DNA of 64,000 bases from Alphaproteobacteria bacterium (GTDB lineage Bacteria; Pseudomonadota; Alphaproteobacteria; Sphingomonadales; Kordiimonadaceae): assembly GCA_021774695.1 (NCBI GenBank), contig JAJFIU010000136.1, forward strand, positions 1 through 64,000, in the 5' to 3' direction. The notes under the pieces were generated by a model, which saw only the letters and a list, made by a program, of their open reading frames with translations, was not told the origin of the DNA and did no database searches. Numbering within the stretch: position 1 is the stretch's first letter; each line of letters begins with the position of its first letter. The translations under genes were made by a program, and so were the position numbers. Below, in pieces: positions 27,068 through 36,760 of the stretch.

Positions 27068-27994
27068 CTAGCTTTGTTCTTGTGAAGTTCGAAGCAAAAT
27101 GCTGACTGCTACCGCACGTGGGCTCGCACCGAATTTTTTCTTAAATTGACGCCGGAATGTTGCTTCTGAGGCAAACCCCAGTTCGTGTGCCAGACTCGTG
27201 ACTGTGGTTCCACATAAGCCAGATTCGGCGAGGCGCTTGTGAGCAAGTTGTAGGCGTAGGTTTTGGATATAGTTCAATACGCCGCCAAACGTTTCAGTTA
27301 GCCTATATAGTTTGGCCCGCGAAACGCCGAGGTCCTGCGCGATTTTTGCGGGTGTCAGACCAGCGTCGAGAAGATTGGCGGTTGCGTAGGTCTGAAATTT
27401 TTGTGCGACAGATGCCTTCGTGTTTTCCGTTGTCGGAGAGGGCGGGGTTTCAATCGCACAGGCGGCTGTGATCAACTCGAAAAGTGATCGACCGAAATGT
27501 CGGGCTGTAGTGTCATCAATTTGGTGGACATATTTTGTTATGGTTTTCAGGTGACTATTGATCATCTGCGTTGAAACGCTGTTTCGGTCAAGCAATGTGG
27601 CCGTTTGCGGAAATGATTCGGTTATGGGTTGCCCACCTGGACAAAGGGGCATCAGGATGCCATGGGCTTCAAGCGAATGACTGGTTATTTCCTCGTCGGC
27701 AGACACGGGCACCATCAAAATATCGTTGCACGCTGCTTTGGTTCGATAACGGCAAGACGTCAGCGATACATTGCCTGTTATTGGTGCAAGAAAAATCAAA
27801 TAGGGCCCGGTTGCATTGGCTGGCAAGATTGTATCCAGGGGAAAATCATGCCCACCGTCAGCCAGGTGAAACAGGACCAGGTCGCCCAATGTACGAATAT
27901 ATTCAAACGGTTTTTCAGGGCTGACGAAGTGCTTAAAAACTCCGCTTTTACAATAGCTTGAACCAGAATGTGCTGTAGCCTCGACATTGAACAT
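27068..27994 (-). CDS. AraC family transcriptional regulator
   Basis: A 308-residue regulator. The C-terminal 100 residues contain two helix-turn-helix units: LTPAKIAQDLGVSRAKLYRL and VTSLAHELGFASEATFRRQF, followed by KKKFGASPRAV. The N-terminal 200 residues resemble the AraC-binding-like domain of OruR/FeaR-type regulators, with no signature for a specific ligand. The ATG at 27994 has GAGGGG 8 bp upstream; an upstream TTG at 28039 lacks such a site. Its target is unknown. The divergent neighbour is rraA, and the flagellin gene lies 125 bp upstream. Confidence 0.88.
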   Translation of the reverse strand: MFNVEATAHSGSSYCKSGVFKHFVSPEKPFEYIRTLGDLVLFHLADGGHDFPLDTILPANATGPYLIFLAPITGNVSLTSCRYRTKAACNDILMVPVSADEEITSHSLEAHGILMPLCPGGQPITESFPQTATLLDRNSVSTQMINSHLKTITKYVHQIDDTTARHFGRSLFELITAACAIETPPSPTTENTKASVAQKFQTYATANLLDAGLTPAKIAQDLGVSRAKLYRLTETFGGVLNYIQNLRLQLAHKRLAESGLCGTTVTSLAHELGFASEATFRRQFKKKFGASPRAVAVSILLRTSQEQS

Positions 27995-28119
27995 TCGCTT
28001 GACCCCTCGAAAAGCGCTACCCTTGATGGATAGTTTCAAGGGAAAACAGCAATTTTAGTGCCAAATGGTATATACTGATCAGTCAAGCTGAGCGCCGAAG
28101 ACGGCCACAGTGAAATCGC

Positions 28120-29253
28120 TTATCTAAACAATGAAAGTATCGTCTGCGGTGTCTGGTTGGCGATGGAAAGTGCCTGAAGACCAAGCTGCTGTTTAGTCTG
28201 GAACGCTTGCAGGTTGGCGCTTTCTCTTGCCAAATCAGCGTCGACAAGGTTGCCAATGCCGATATTAAGTCCGTCTGAAAGCTTGGCCGAGAACTGTTGC
28301 TGGATAGCCAGACGGTTCGACGTGGCACCAAGGTCAGAGAGGGTGCCATTGACGGTATCGATGGCGGCATCGACGGCTGTAACCGCAGCGTCGGGGTCGC
28401 CGCCGCTTGAGCTGGTTGCACTCGAAGTAAATTGGGCGCTTCCGCCAGAGCCTTCAACATAAAGTGAGCCGGAGCTAAGATATAGGAATTGGCCACTGCT
28501 GGCCAATATGCCAGGTGTGGCGCCAAAATCTGAAATTATGCCAAGCCCGACAGTGTTGATTTCAGCGAGCAGCGTGAAGTCACCCGTGGCATTATTGTAA
28601 TTTCCGCCAGTGTATATGCTATTGAAATTGGTCTCGACATAATTATTGAGCGCATTCAGCGTGTCTCCGCTGCTCCAGGGGTTCCCGGACCCTGATGAAA
28701 CAGCCGTATTTGGAACCGATGCGCCTCCGGCGAGCGAAGTGGTATCCAGCGAAAGCGAACTGGTTGTCACGCTGGTGACGCTTGCGGTGATCGTGCTACT
28801 GCCAGTTGCGTCCGTAATCGCTGAAAGGCTATCTCCCGTCAGCAGGTTTTTGCCGTTAAAGACAGCGTTATTGGCGATCGAGTCCACTTGAGACAAAAGC
28901 TGCTGATAGTCGTTATTTAGGGCAGTCCTGCTATCGTCGTCCAAACCGTCATCTTTCGCGGCGACCGCTTTTTCGCGCATCTGGATTAGCAGGTCAGAGA
29001 CAGCCTGGGCACCTGCGATGGCAACATCAACTTCGGAAGCTGCCCGATCCAGAGAACCATGCACGGCACGTAGACCGGCTATGTCGCCACGCAGTTTTTG
29101 TGCGATAGCGAAGGCTGCAGCATTGTCTTTTGCAGAAGATACCTTAAGCCCCGTATTGATACGGTTCTGCGTGACATCAAGGCTTCTTGATGTCGCATTC
29201 AGGCTTTGAAGTGCTTTAAGAGCACCAGCATTGGTATTTACACTAAAAGACAT
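28120..29253 (-). CDS. flagellin
   Basis: Filament subunit of 377 residues. The conserved N-terminal D0/D1 region (SVNTNAGALKALQSLNATSR, AKDNAAAFAIAQKLRGDI, SLDRAASEVDVA) and C-terminal D1/D0 region (ATSNRLAIQQQFSAKLSD, VDADLARESANLQAFQTKQQ) enclose a Ser/Thr/Gly-rich variable middle (about 165-290). No other flagellar gene (flaF, flbT, hook, motor) is in the window, so the gene is isolated. An AGGA site lies about 9 bp upstream of the ATG. No sigma-54 or sigma-28 promoter could be identified with confidence. Confidence 0.95.
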   Translation of the reverse strand: MSFSVNTNAGALKALQSLNATSRSLDVTQNRINTGLKVSSAKDNAAAFAIAQKLRGDIAGLRAVHGSLDRAASEVDVAIAGAQAVSDLLIQMREKAVAAKDDGLDDDSRTALNNDYQQLLSQVDSIANNAVFNGKNLLTGDSLSAITDATGSSTITASVTSVTTSSLSLDTTSLAGGASVPNTAVSSGSGNPWSSGDTLNALNNYVETNFNSIYTGGNYNNATGDFTLLAEINTVGLGIISDFGATPGILASSGQFLYLSSGSLYVEGSGGSAQFTSSATSSSGGDPDAAVTAVDAAIDTVNGTLSDLGATSNRLAIQQQFSAKLSDGLNIGIGNLVDADLARESANLQAFQTKQQLGLQALSIANQTPQTILSLFR

Positions 29254-29418
29254 CTTCTATGTCCTCATTGCTTTGATTCGCACCTAATTCGAGGCGCTAC
29301 TCATCCTTTTGATAAGCAATGGCAACAATAGCGCGTTGAGGATAGTTGAGTCTGCGCAATCCGTCTCAAATTTCGATCATCCAGTTGCATTATTGGCAGG
29401 ATTATCGGTAATAAACGG

Positions 29419-30027
29419 TCACTGCTCCAATAAAAACAAAGCCTGATCAGCGAACCAATTGGCACGCTTCAGTCCCATTTTAAGGCGTTTTCCGTTTTTT
29501 TGGTGTGGTACAAACTCGAGCAGTTCAATGTTTTCTTCCACAATCAGGTCGTGGAGATCAAGGATTGTGCAAAAATGAATATTTTCGGTGTTGTACCAGG
29601 TTCTATGAAGCGCTTTTGTCACCGGCATCCGACCACCACCAAACAGGCTTAACCGCACATGCCACTGGCCAAAGTTGGGGATGGTAACGATGGCTTTTCT
29701 ACCGATGCGCAATAGTTCCAGCAACACTGTTTTGGGCTGGTGAACAGCTTGTAATGTGCGCGATAATATTACCGTGTCAAAACTTTGATCCGGATATTCA
29801 GCAAGATCATTGTCGGCATCGCCCTGAATAACCGATAGGCCGCGCGCAACACATTTGTTCACACCGGTTTGGCTAATCTCGATACCGCGTCCGTCAACTT
29901 GTTTGGTGTTTACCAGAAAATCGAGCAGTTCGCCGTCAGCACAGCCGATGTCCAGAACCCGAGCGCCAGGTTCAATAAGATCTGCAATCAATTGTAGGTC
30001 AGGGCGAATGGGCGGCGCGCTTGTCAT
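29419..30027 (-). CDS. metW: methionine biosynthesis protein MetW
   Basis: A 202-residue methyltransferase-like protein. SAM-binding motif I is [15 protein letters not shown], followed by [15 protein letters not shown] and the MetW-typical [14 protein letters not shown] and [18 protein letters not shown]. MetW acts with MetX in homoserine acylation in methionine synthesis. The ATG overlaps the metX stop by 4 bp (ATGA), showing translational coupling. The product appears full length. Confidence 0.96.
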   Translation of the reverse strand: MTSAPPIRPDLQLIADLIEPGARVLDIGCADGELLDFLVNTKQVDGRGIEISQTGVNKCVARGLSVIQGDADNDLAEYPDQSFDTVILSRTLQAVHQPKTVLLELLRIGRKAIVTIPNFGQWHVRLSLFGGGRMPVTKALHRTWYNTENIHFCTILDLHDLIVEENIELLEFVPHQKNGKRLKMGLKRANWFADQALFLLEQ

Positions 30028-31190
30028 TGTTGTTCCCCGATACTGCCAGTACTGCCGTGCTTCGGCGCATAAGTTCGTTCGGCGCTGGCCAGAAAGCCTT
30101 CTAGCATCATGTCCATTTCTGGGTTTTCCAACAAAAACGAATCGTGGCCGTTAGCGGTTTCAATCTCGGCAAAGCTGACCGGCACACCCGCGGCATTGAG
30201 CGCGTGGACAATGCGTTTGTTTTCAACGGTTGGATACAACCAGTCAGAAGTAAAGCTGATAACACAGCAGCGGACAGCGCGGGCACCGATAAAGGCATCG
30301 GCCAACCGCCCGCCAAACCGGCTTGGAATATCCAGATAGTCCATGGCGCGGGTGATATAGAGATAACTATTAGCATCAAACCGGTCGACAAACGTAGACC
30401 CCTGATGGCGAAGATAGCTCTCCACCTGAAAGTCAGCGTCAAAACCAAAAGTAACCTCTTCGCGTTCCTGCAAGTTACGGCCGAATTTCTGTGTCAGGGC
30501 GTCCTCGGATAAATAGGTAATATGCGCGGTCATACGAGCAACAGACAGGCCTTTATCGGGCGGTGTATTGCTGCTGTAGTAGCGGCCCTGGTTCCAGTTT
30601 GGGTCCGCCATAACGGCTTGCCGGCCAACTTCGTGAAAGGCGATATTTTGCGCTGTATGGCGCGCTGCAGATGCCAGCACCGCCGCGCTGTGGATGCGCT
30701 CCGGAAAGGTGGTCAACCATTCCAGAACCTGCATGCCGCCCATGGATCCGCCTATCACCATCAGTAATTTATCGATATTCAGCACGTCCAACAGTGCCGC
30801 TTGCACCCTTACCATGTCGCGAATAGTGATAACTGGAAAATCGATGCCCCACGGCTCGTCGGTTGCCGGGTTGATCGATGAAGGGCCGGTGGTTCCCATG
30901 CAGCTGCCAAGAACATTGGAGCAGATAACAAAATACTTGTCGGTGTCGATAAGCCTGCCCGGCCCAATGATGCGTTCCCACCAACCGGGTTTTCCGGTTA
31001 CAGGGTGCGGCCCGGCGGCATATTGGTCGCCGGTTAGGGCATGACATATAAGGACAGCGTTTCCGCCGTCCTCGGCAAGTGACCCGTATGCCTCATACGC
31101 AACGGTTATAGCCGATAGCGCCGCACCGCCGTCCAGTTGCAAGGGAGCGTCTTCAAATAAAGTGAGGCTATTGGTCTCGCTTGTAGTCAC
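30024..31190 (-). CDS. metX: homoserine O-acetyltransferase (MetX)
   Basis: Alpha/beta-hydrolase of 388 residues that acylates homoserine for methionine synthesis. The motifs are [16 protein letters not shown] (oxyanion), [15 protein letters not shown] (nucleophile Ser in GGSMGG), SDWLYPT (Asp region) and [12 protein letters not shown] (His). Whether the acyl donor is acetyl- or succinyl-CoA cannot be told by eye. The start is the GTG at 31190, 7 bp after AGGAG; upstream TTG at 31256 would add 22 atypical residues. It is divergent from hisC, with a 193-bp gap in which I find no SAM-II riboswitch. Confidence 0.95.
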   Translation of the reverse strand: MTTSETNSLTLFEDAPLQLDGGAALSAITVAYEAYGSLAEDGGNAVLICHALTGDQYAAGPHPVTGKPGWWERIIGPGRLIDTDKYFVICSNVLGSCMGTTGPSSINPATDEPWGIDFPVITIRDMVRVQAALLDVLNIDKLLMVIGGSMGGMQVLEWLTTFPERIHSAAVLASAARHTAQNIAFHEVGRQAVMADPNWNQGRYYSSNTPPDKGLSVARMTAHITYLSEDALTQKFGRNLQEREEVTFGFDADFQVESYLRHQGSTFVDRFDANSYLYITRAMDYLDIPSRFGGRLADAFIGARAVRCCVISFTSDWLYPTVENKRIVHALNAAGVPVSFAEIETANGHDSFLLENPEMDMMLEGFLASAERTYAPKHGSTGSIGEQQ

Positions 31191-31383
31191 CGTTTGCTCC
31201 TGTTCAGTTTCGGGCGACAGCAAAGCCTTATGGTCGGCACTTGTCAACAGGTACAAACTTTCCTTTGCCTTTAGTGATATTGCGGTCTAACTGTAGTCGG
31301 GTTTTTGATACAGGTTTCGGGCTGTATGCCGCCGCCTTGTTAGGTTGCGGCGCGGGTTACCCGTAGTTTCCATGGAGATTGAG

Positions 31384-32478
31384 ATGGCGGCACCAAAAGC
31401 ACACGATTGGATTGCGGGCATGGCAGCTTACGTGCCGGGCAAAGCCAAAGTTGACGGTATTGCCCATCCGGTGAAACTGTCATCCAACGAGTGCGCCTAC
31501 GGCCCTAGTCCTGCTGCTATTGAAGCTTTCGCTCAGTCAGCCGAGCAGGTGTTACGCTATCCTGAAGCAGATTCTGCGGCGTTGCGCGCAGCAATTGCGG
31601 GCGTGCACGGCCTGGACGGTGACCGTATCATCTGCGGTGCGGGATCCGACGATATATTGACGTTGTTGATCCATTCATACGCCGGGCCGGGCGATGAAGT
31701 GATTTATTCTCAAGTCGGCTTCATGGTGTATCCGGTGCAAACCAAAGCAGTGGGCGCAACCGGCATTGCCGTGCCCAACAAAAATTGGGCCGCGGACGTG
31801 GACGGCATTCTGGCGGCTGTCACCAGCGACACCAAACTGGTCTTCATAGATAACCCCAACAATCCCACCGGTGCCTATTTGCCGTGGCGTGAGATTGAGC
31901 GCCTGTACGCTGGCTTGCCCGAGAACGTAATACTGGTGCTGGACGCAGCCTACGCCGAGTGCGTAACCGCCGCGGACTACAATGCTGGTGCAGAGCTGGT
32001 TGAGCGCGCTGAAAATGTGATCATGACCCGGACATTCTCGAAAATGTATGCGCTGGCCGGACTGCGCGTTGGCTGGGCTTACGGCCCGCCTGCCATCATC
32101 GATGTTTTGAACCGGGTGCGGATGCCGTTTAATGTATGCCTACCCGGGCAGCCAGCCGCCATTGCTGCAGTTGAAGACACTGAGCATCTGGCTCGTTCGG
32201 TCGAGTTTAACCAAGAATGGCGCGATGCGCTTATTGCAGGGCTTGATGCCATGGGTCTGGACGCGGTTAATAGCCAAACAAATTTTGTTCTGGTGGGTTT
32301 CCCTAAGGACACAGCGCACAGCGCGAAAGCCGCCAATGAATTTTTAATGAGGAACGGCTATATTGTGCGCGCGCTGCCGTCACTGCCGAACCATTTGAGA
32401 ATTTCGGTTGGAAAGGCTGAGCAAAATCAGGCAATTTTGAGCCTGATAGCAGAATTTATGAACGGATCACCCGAATGA
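31384..32478 (+). CDS. hisC: histidinol-phosphate aminotransferase
   Basis: PLP-dependent class I/II aminotransferase of 364 residues. Landmarks are VKLSSNECAYGPSPAAIEAF, ICGAGSDDILTLL, FIDNPNNPTGAYL, LDAAYAE (Asp/Tyr), and the PLP lysine in TRTFSKMYALAGLRVGWAYG. The group serves histidine synthesis and, next to tyrA, may also transaminate aromatic precursors. The ATG at 31384 follows GGAGA. The stop overlaps the tyrA start by 4 bp. Confidence 0.94.
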   Translation: MAAPKAHDWIAGMAAYVPGKAKVDGIAHPVKLSSNECAYGPSPAAIEAFAQSAEQVLRYPEADSAALRAAIAGVHGLDGDRIICGAGSDDILTLLIHSYAGPGDEVIYSQVGFMVYPVQTKAVGATGIAVPNKNWAADVDGILAAVTSDTKLVFIDNPNNPTGAYLPWREIERLYAGLPENVILVLDAAYAECVTAADYNAGAELVERAENVIMTRTFSKMYALAGLRVGWAYGPPAIIDVLNRVRMPFNVCLPGQPAAIAAVEDTEHLARSVEFNQEWRDALIAGLDAMGLDAVNSQTNFVLVGFPKDTAHSAKAANEFLMRNGYIVRALPSLPNHLRISVGKAEQNQAILSLIAEFMNGSPE

Positions 32479-33401
32479 CGGACGCAGATGTCATGGTCAA
32501 TAAAGTAGCGATCATCGGTTGCGGCCTTATCGGATCTTCGGTTGCGCGGGCGGTAAGGCATGCGGGTGCTGCTGCGGAAATTTCCATAGCCGACAGTGAC
32601 GTAGGCAATCTTGATAAAGCCCGAGAGCTCTCGCTTGCTGATAGCTATCATTCCACGGCGCTTGATGCCGTGAGCAATGCTGGTCTGGTTATTCTAGCGG
32701 TGCCTGTTGGCGCAATGGCTTCAGTTGCTACGGTAATCTCAGGCGGCCTCAAGGCTGGGGCAATATTAAGCGATGTGGGTTCGGTAAAAAACAGTGTGCT
32801 CAAATCGGTTGGGCCGCTGGTGCCTGCAGGGGTTCATTTCATTCCCGGCCATCCGGTAGCGGGTACCGAGCAATCTGGCCCCGAGGCAGGCTTTGCCAGC
32901 TTGTTCGATGGCAGGTGGTGTATCTTAACACCGCCAGACGATGCTGATTCTGCCGCCGTAGAAGCACTGTCTGCCTTCTGGACCAAATTGGGCAGCAAAG
33001 TTGATATCATGACCGCCGACCATCATGATTTGGTGTTGGCCATTACGTCCCATGTGCCGCATTTGATCGCTTACAATATCGTCGGCACAGCCAATGATCT
33101 GGAGACCGTTACCCGCTCGGAAGTGATCAAATATTCAGCTGGTGGTTTTCGCGATTTTACCCGTATTGCCGCTTCGGACCCAACCATGTGGCGCGACGTG
33201 TTTCTCAATAACAAAGAGGCGGTTCTGGAAATGCTGGGCCGGTTCAGCGAAGATCTGACGGCACTACAGCGGGCTATTCGCTGGGGTGACGGTGATGCCC
33301 TGTTTGACCTGTTTAGCCATACGCGCGAAATTCGCAAACGCATCATTGACGCGGGTCAGGACGACGAAGCTGCAGACTTTGGGCGGCCGCATAAACCCTA
33401 G
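32475..33401 (+). CDS. tyrA: prephenate/arogenate dehydrogenase
   Basis: A 308-residue NAD(P)-dependent dehydrogenase of tyrosine synthesis. The Rossmann motif is VAIIGCGLIGSSVARAV; other markers are LSDVGSVKNSVL, VHFIPGHPVAGTEQSGPEAG (the catalytic His region) and HDLVLAITSHVPHLIAYNIV. It lacks a fused chorismate mutase or ACT domain, like the cyclohexadienyl dehydrogenases. The ATGA overlap with hisC indicates a two-gene operon, the usual alphaproteobacterial hisC-tyrC order. Confidence 0.95.
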   Translation: MTDADVMVNKVAIIGCGLIGSSVARAVRHAGAAAEISIADSDVGNLDKARELSLADSYHSTALDAVSNAGLVILAVPVGAMASVATVISGGLKAGAILSDVGSVKNSVLKSVGPLVPAGVHFIPGHPVAGTEQSGPEAGFASLFDGRWCILTPPDDADSAAVEALSAFWTKLGSKVDIMTADHHDLVLAITSHVPHLIAYNIVGTANDLETVTRSEVIKYSAGGFRDFTRIAASDPTMWRDVFLNNKEAVLEMLGRFSEDLTALQRAIRWGDGDALFDLFSHTREIRKRIIDAGQDDEAADFGRPHKP

Positions 33402-33407
33402 CCTACG

Positions 33408-34343
33408 TCAGGGTTTCACAACAGTGGGCAGCGAAAAAACCACCTGATCACCCAGTATCGCTGAACCATTCTGCAACATGAGGGCGGCACCGCCAACGGG
33501 TGGGTTACCAACGGGCATGCTCAATTCAGCCATGGATTTTCTGAAAACAGACCAGTCGGAGACCGTAAGTGCAGCGCTTCCCAGTGGCTTGAAGTTTTCG
33601 TCCAGCGTCAGGTCACCGTTTGCTGTTACAGTTGCTCCGTCGGTTGTCCAAGACATGGTGTCCAACTCAACTAAACCACCATTGTCCCGCCAGTTTCCCA
33701 GTTGGTTCACCGACCAATCCCGGATGCCCGGCCCGCTCACGCCGCCTGCTATATCAAGCGAGCTGTCCCCGCGCTGGGCAAAAAACTTAAATTCCAGCGT
33801 ACGCTTTTCATAAAGTCCGCCAGCACCGTCAGCGTCGCCGTTGTCTTTGCCGAGCAACAGGCTCCATGCGTCTAGCGGCGGCACACCTTTCGGTGCGTGC
33901 AGTGTCATATCATCGGCGCCGTTCGAATCTATTTTGATGACCAGCCGGTCCCCGGTGTGTACGCGGTAGCTGGCTTGAATAAAATCTTCGTCAAAAGCGA
34001 TAATGCCGCGCCCCAAACCCGCAGATACAGTACTAGCCTGCGCGATCCAGTGGTCAGGGGTCCAAAGATGTGAAATCAGAACAAGTTTTTCAGCCTCAAA
34101 GTCCAGCCCGCGCTGGCGGGTGCGCACGCGTAGCCCGTCAATCTCCAAAATCAGTCGGTAGGGAAAACCAGACAAGGTGGTTTTGCCGTGGGATACATCT
34201 AGTCCCCGGTCCAGCCAGCTAGATGCCGTCGTCGTCACAGCTTTTTGCATGCGAAAACCAACGGTGTACCAAATCGCTGTGTAGCCAAGGCCGAGCAGGA
34301 CCAGTGTCGTTATCACTGCTCTCAGCTTAAATACTCCAGACAT
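33408..34343 (-). CDS. DUF2125 domain-containing protein
   Basis: A 311-residue envelope protein of unknown function. A hydrophobic N-terminal helix (ITTLVLLGLGYTAIWYTVGF) anchors or exports it. The rest is beta-rich, with the DUF2125 pattern HGKTTLSGFPYRLILEIDGLRV and a C-terminal PPVGGAALMLQNG region. The family occurs in alphaproteobacteria and often lies by tyrC, as here (convergent, 6 bp between). It may relate to AsmA-like proteins, but that is only an impression. Confidence 0.85.
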   Translation of the reverse strand: MSGVFKLRAVITTLVLLGLGYTAIWYTVGFRMQKAVTTTASSWLDRGLDVSHGKTTLSGFPYRLILEIDGLRVRTRQRGLDFEAEKLVLISHLWTPDHWIAQASTVSAGLGRGIIAFDEDFIQASYRVHTGDRLVIKIDSNGADDMTLHAPKGVPPLDAWSLLLGKDNGDADGAGGLYEKRTLEFKFFAQRGDSSLDIAGGVSGPGIRDWSVNQLGNWRDNGGLVELDTMSWTTDGATVTANGDLTLDENFKPLGSAALTVSDWSVFRKSMAELSMPVGNPPVGGAALMLQNGSAILGDQVVFSLPTVVKP

Positions 34344-34381
34344 AGGTTTTCCCTCGGCGTTAAAAATCGATACAAAATGCG

Positions 34382-34948
34382 TTATGCAGTTAGGGCGTTA
34401 CCGGCAAAAGTAACGATAAATTTGGTATATTCTATGGCAACCGCCTGCAGTGATATGTCGGCCGCTACGGGGTAGGGGATTATTTTGCAGTCTGGCAGCG
34501 CGTCCTGCAATAATAACAAGCTGCGGCGCATATGGTAATCGGCGGTAACCAAATAAATAGACTTATAGCCATGTGTTCTTGCCCAGTTGGCTGACTTTTC
34601 AGCGTTATCAATAGTGTCCACCGATGCCCGGTCCAGGTCTACACAACAATCAAATAGATATTCTGGCGCTTTGGTAACCTGTAGCAGGTCTTTGTTGGCA
34701 ACCGAAGGATGAACGCCGGACACCAAAAGCCGCGCCCCTTTTTTTTCTGCGAGTAGTTGCAAGCCAGCTTGCAGTCGGCCTTTCCCGCCTGTCAAAACGA
34801 TGATGCCGTCGGCTGTCGCGCCCTGTTTTGAACTGTCCAATTTCGGTAGGGAGGAGGCGAAAATTGCAAGACCAATAGCCCAGGCCGCGATCGATAGTAT
34901 CGCCGTGTTGACGATCAGTTTAGTCAGCAATTTCCCCTTTAGCTGCAT
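34382..34948 (-). CDS. YdcF/SanA family (DUF218) protein
   Basis: A 188-residue protein with an N-terminal membrane anchor (LIVNTAILSIAAWAIGLAIFA) and a DUF218 domain. Family landmarks are ADGIIVLTGGKGRLQAGLQLL, LLVSGVHPSVANKDLL, a Cys-Cys (FDCCVDLDRAS) and KSIYLVTADYHMRRSLLLL. Family members are linked to envelope integrity, and the exact chemistry is unknown. It lies 7 bp downstream of ftsX on the same strand, so it is probably part of the ftsE-ftsX transcript. Confidence 0.87.
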   Translation of the reverse strand: MQLKGKLLTKLIVNTAILSIAAWAIGLAIFASSLPKLDSSKQGATADGIIVLTGGKGRLQAGLQLLAEKKGARLLVSGVHPSVANKDLLQVTKAPEYLFDCCVDLDRASVDTIDNAEKSANWARTHGYKSIYLVTADYHMRRSLLLLQDALPDCKIIPYPVAADISLQAVAIEYTKFIVTFAGNALTA

Positions 34949-34955
34949 GGATTTC

Positions 34956-35834
34956 CTACATCATGTCACGCAGTGCACTGCGCACCGTCAGACGTGCGGT
35001 CGACATGGTCAATATAGCAGCAAACAGGGGCAGAGACAAAAGCCATAAACTGACGCTGCTTTCCGGCGCAAGCGAAGAGACCAGCCCTTCTCCCAAATCC
35101 GATGCCATCGACGAGACAGTCCATAGGGTAATCACTGCAAAGCCGATGCCGAAAATGCCGCCTTTTATGCCGTGGGCTAGGTAGCGCAGGTCAAACGCGC
35201 GGCAAATGACACTGTCCTCTGCCCCCATCAAATGCATGATAGCGATGGGCTCTGCGTGGGTTGCCAGCCCAGCGCGGCAACCAAAAATGACGATGGCAAC
35301 CGTCGACAATATGACCATGGCGACAACGGCAGTTAGTACCAATTGAAGCACGGTTGCCAGTTCTAAAATCTGGGCAAGCCAAGCCTGATGATCATCAAGG
35401 CGGGCTGCGGGTGCTGTTGCTTTCAATCGCTCATCTAGCGCTTGCATGTTGATCTGGGTGGAGCCGTCGAGGGCAACATCAATTAGATTAGGCAGCGGCA
35501 AACCGGCATCTATTGGCATATCACCCAGCCACGGAGATACCAGTGCCATCACGTCGGCGCTGGCAAGAAGTGTTGCATGCTCAACACCGGGCGTTGCCCG
35601 CAACAACGTTAGGGCTGCGTCGGTTTGGCGGCTTCGCTCATCGGCATCGGCGACAATAACCTGTACTGTGACGTTAGAGGCAAGATCGCGGCTCCAACGC
35701 TCTACCCCAGTGCCAATGGCCACGGCGCTGGCGACCGACAGCGCACACAGAAATAGCATGACGCCGATCACCCACGGCAACAGGCCTTCGCGGTCCTTTG
35801 AATTAGGTAAAAATTGTAATGTACGACCCCACAT
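34956..35834 (-). CDS. ftsX: cell division protein FtsX
   Basis: A 292-residue permease-like partner of FtsE. Four membrane helices are visible: about 20-42, 168-190, 218-240 and 262-280. The periplasmic loop after TM1 includes SNVTVQVIVADADERSR, typical for FtsX. The complex couples ATP hydrolysis at the divisome to activation of cell-wall hydrolases. The ATG follows ftsE after only 3 bp, giving the standard ftsE-ftsX operon. Confidence 0.93.
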   Translation of the reverse strand: MWGRTLQFLPNSKDREGLLPWVIGVMLFLCALSVASAVAIGTGVERWSRDLASNVTVQVIVADADERSRQTDAALTLLRATPGVEHATLLASADVMALVSPWLGDMPIDAGLPLPNLIDVALDGSTQINMQALDERLKATAPAARLDDHQAWLAQILELATVLQLVLTAVVAMVILSTVAIVIFGCRAGLATHAEPIAIMHLMGAEDSVICRAFDLRYLAHGIKGGIFGIGFAVITLWTVSSMASDLGEGLVSSLAPESSVSLWLLSLPLFAAILTMSTARLTVRSALRDMM

Positions 35835-35837
35835 ATA

Positions 35838-36524
35838 TTATTGCCCCTCATCACTGTGATCGGGGGCGCGGGTGAGGCTCAACTTTCCTTTATCAAGGCT
35901 CAACACCGGGGCATTGATGGCGTTGACGAGCTCGGCATCATGCGTGGCGACAACCGTTGTGGTGCCGATTTTGTTTAGTTCGACAAACAGGTGCATTAAC
36001 CGCCGTGACATTTCGGGGTCCACGTTTCCAGTGGGCTCGTCCGCGACCAACAGGTCAGGTTTGTTGATCACCGCGCGGGCAATGGCAACCCGCTGTTTTT
36101 CGCCGCCCGACAGCGTTGCAGGCTTGGCGTGCATGCGGTCCTCGAGGCCGACCCAGCTAAGCAATTCTTCCACATGGTCGGCGACTTGAATTTTTTTTGC
36201 GCCTTTGATGCGCAGTGGCAACGCGACATTTTCAAACGCGGTTAAGTGATCGAACAGTCGAAAGTCTTGAAACACCACGCCGATCCGCCGACGCATGCGC
36301 GGTAATTCGCTCCGGTGCAGGGTGGCCAAATCTTTGCCAAAAAAATTAACCAACCCACGGGATGGCCGGTGAGCCAAGTACAACAGTTTCAAAAGTGTTG
36401 TTTTGCCCGCACCTGAAGGGCCGGTTAGGAAATGAAAAGAGCCTTTTTCCAGTGAAAAAGATACATCCTGCAGTATTTCTGTGCCCATGCCATAGCGCAT
36501 GCCTACATTTTCGAAAGTGATCAT
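35838..36524 (-). CDS. ftsE: cell division ATP-binding protein FtsE
   Basis: A 228-residue ABC ATPase of the divisome. Walker A is [19 protein letters not shown], the Q-loop is [19 protein letters not shown], the signature is [20 protein letters not shown] and Walker B is [16 protein letters not shown], with the H-loop VVATHDAEL. It opens the ftsE-ftsX-ydcF series. A 12-bp tandem repeat and the divergent zinc-ribbon gene lie upstream. Confidence 0.95.
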   Translation of the reverse strand: MITFENVGMRYGMGTEILQDVSFSLEKGSFHFLTGPSGAGKTTLLKLLYLAHRPSRGLVNFFGKDLATLHRSELPRMRRRIGVVFQDFRLFDHLTAFENVALPLRIKGAKKIQVADHVEELLSWVGLEDRMHAKPATLSGGEKQRVAIARAVINKPDLLVADEPTGNVDPEMSRRLMHLFVELNKIGTTTVVATHDAELVNAINAPVLSLDKGKLSLTRAPDHSDEGQ

Positions 36525-36582
36525 ATATGTTGGCCTGACCTCGTTTTCAGCACCTTTGCACAGGCGACATAATAGGTCCAGA

Positions 36583-36630
36583 CCCAGAACTGTGCCCAGA
36601 ACCGTGCCCAGAACAGTACCAGGAACAACA
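36583..36630. repeat. 12-bp tandem repeat, four imperfect copies
   Basis: Units are CCCAGAACTGTG (36583), CCCAGAACCGTG (36595), CCCAGAACAGTA (36607) and CCAGGAACAACA (36619). The copies degrade towards the right. The array sits in the 236-bp gap between ftsE and the divergent zinc-ribbon gene, where both promoters should lie, so copy number could affect either. No known element matches. Confidence 0.75.
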
Positions 36631-36760
36631 CCAGTTGCGGAACCAGCCGGTGCTTGTATTTATTTTGATATATCTTATAGAGTTACATGAAGGCAATATT
36701 AACCATTTGGCGATAGTTTGTGGCCAGTTTAATCTACGCGTAAGGAAATGTGGACGCGAT

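Noticed and set aside
31191-31383. SAM-II riboswitch upstream of metX
   Set aside because: The position would be typical, but the minus-strand leader shows no matching stem-and-pseudoknot pattern of the metX/metA motif by eye; a covariance search would settle it.
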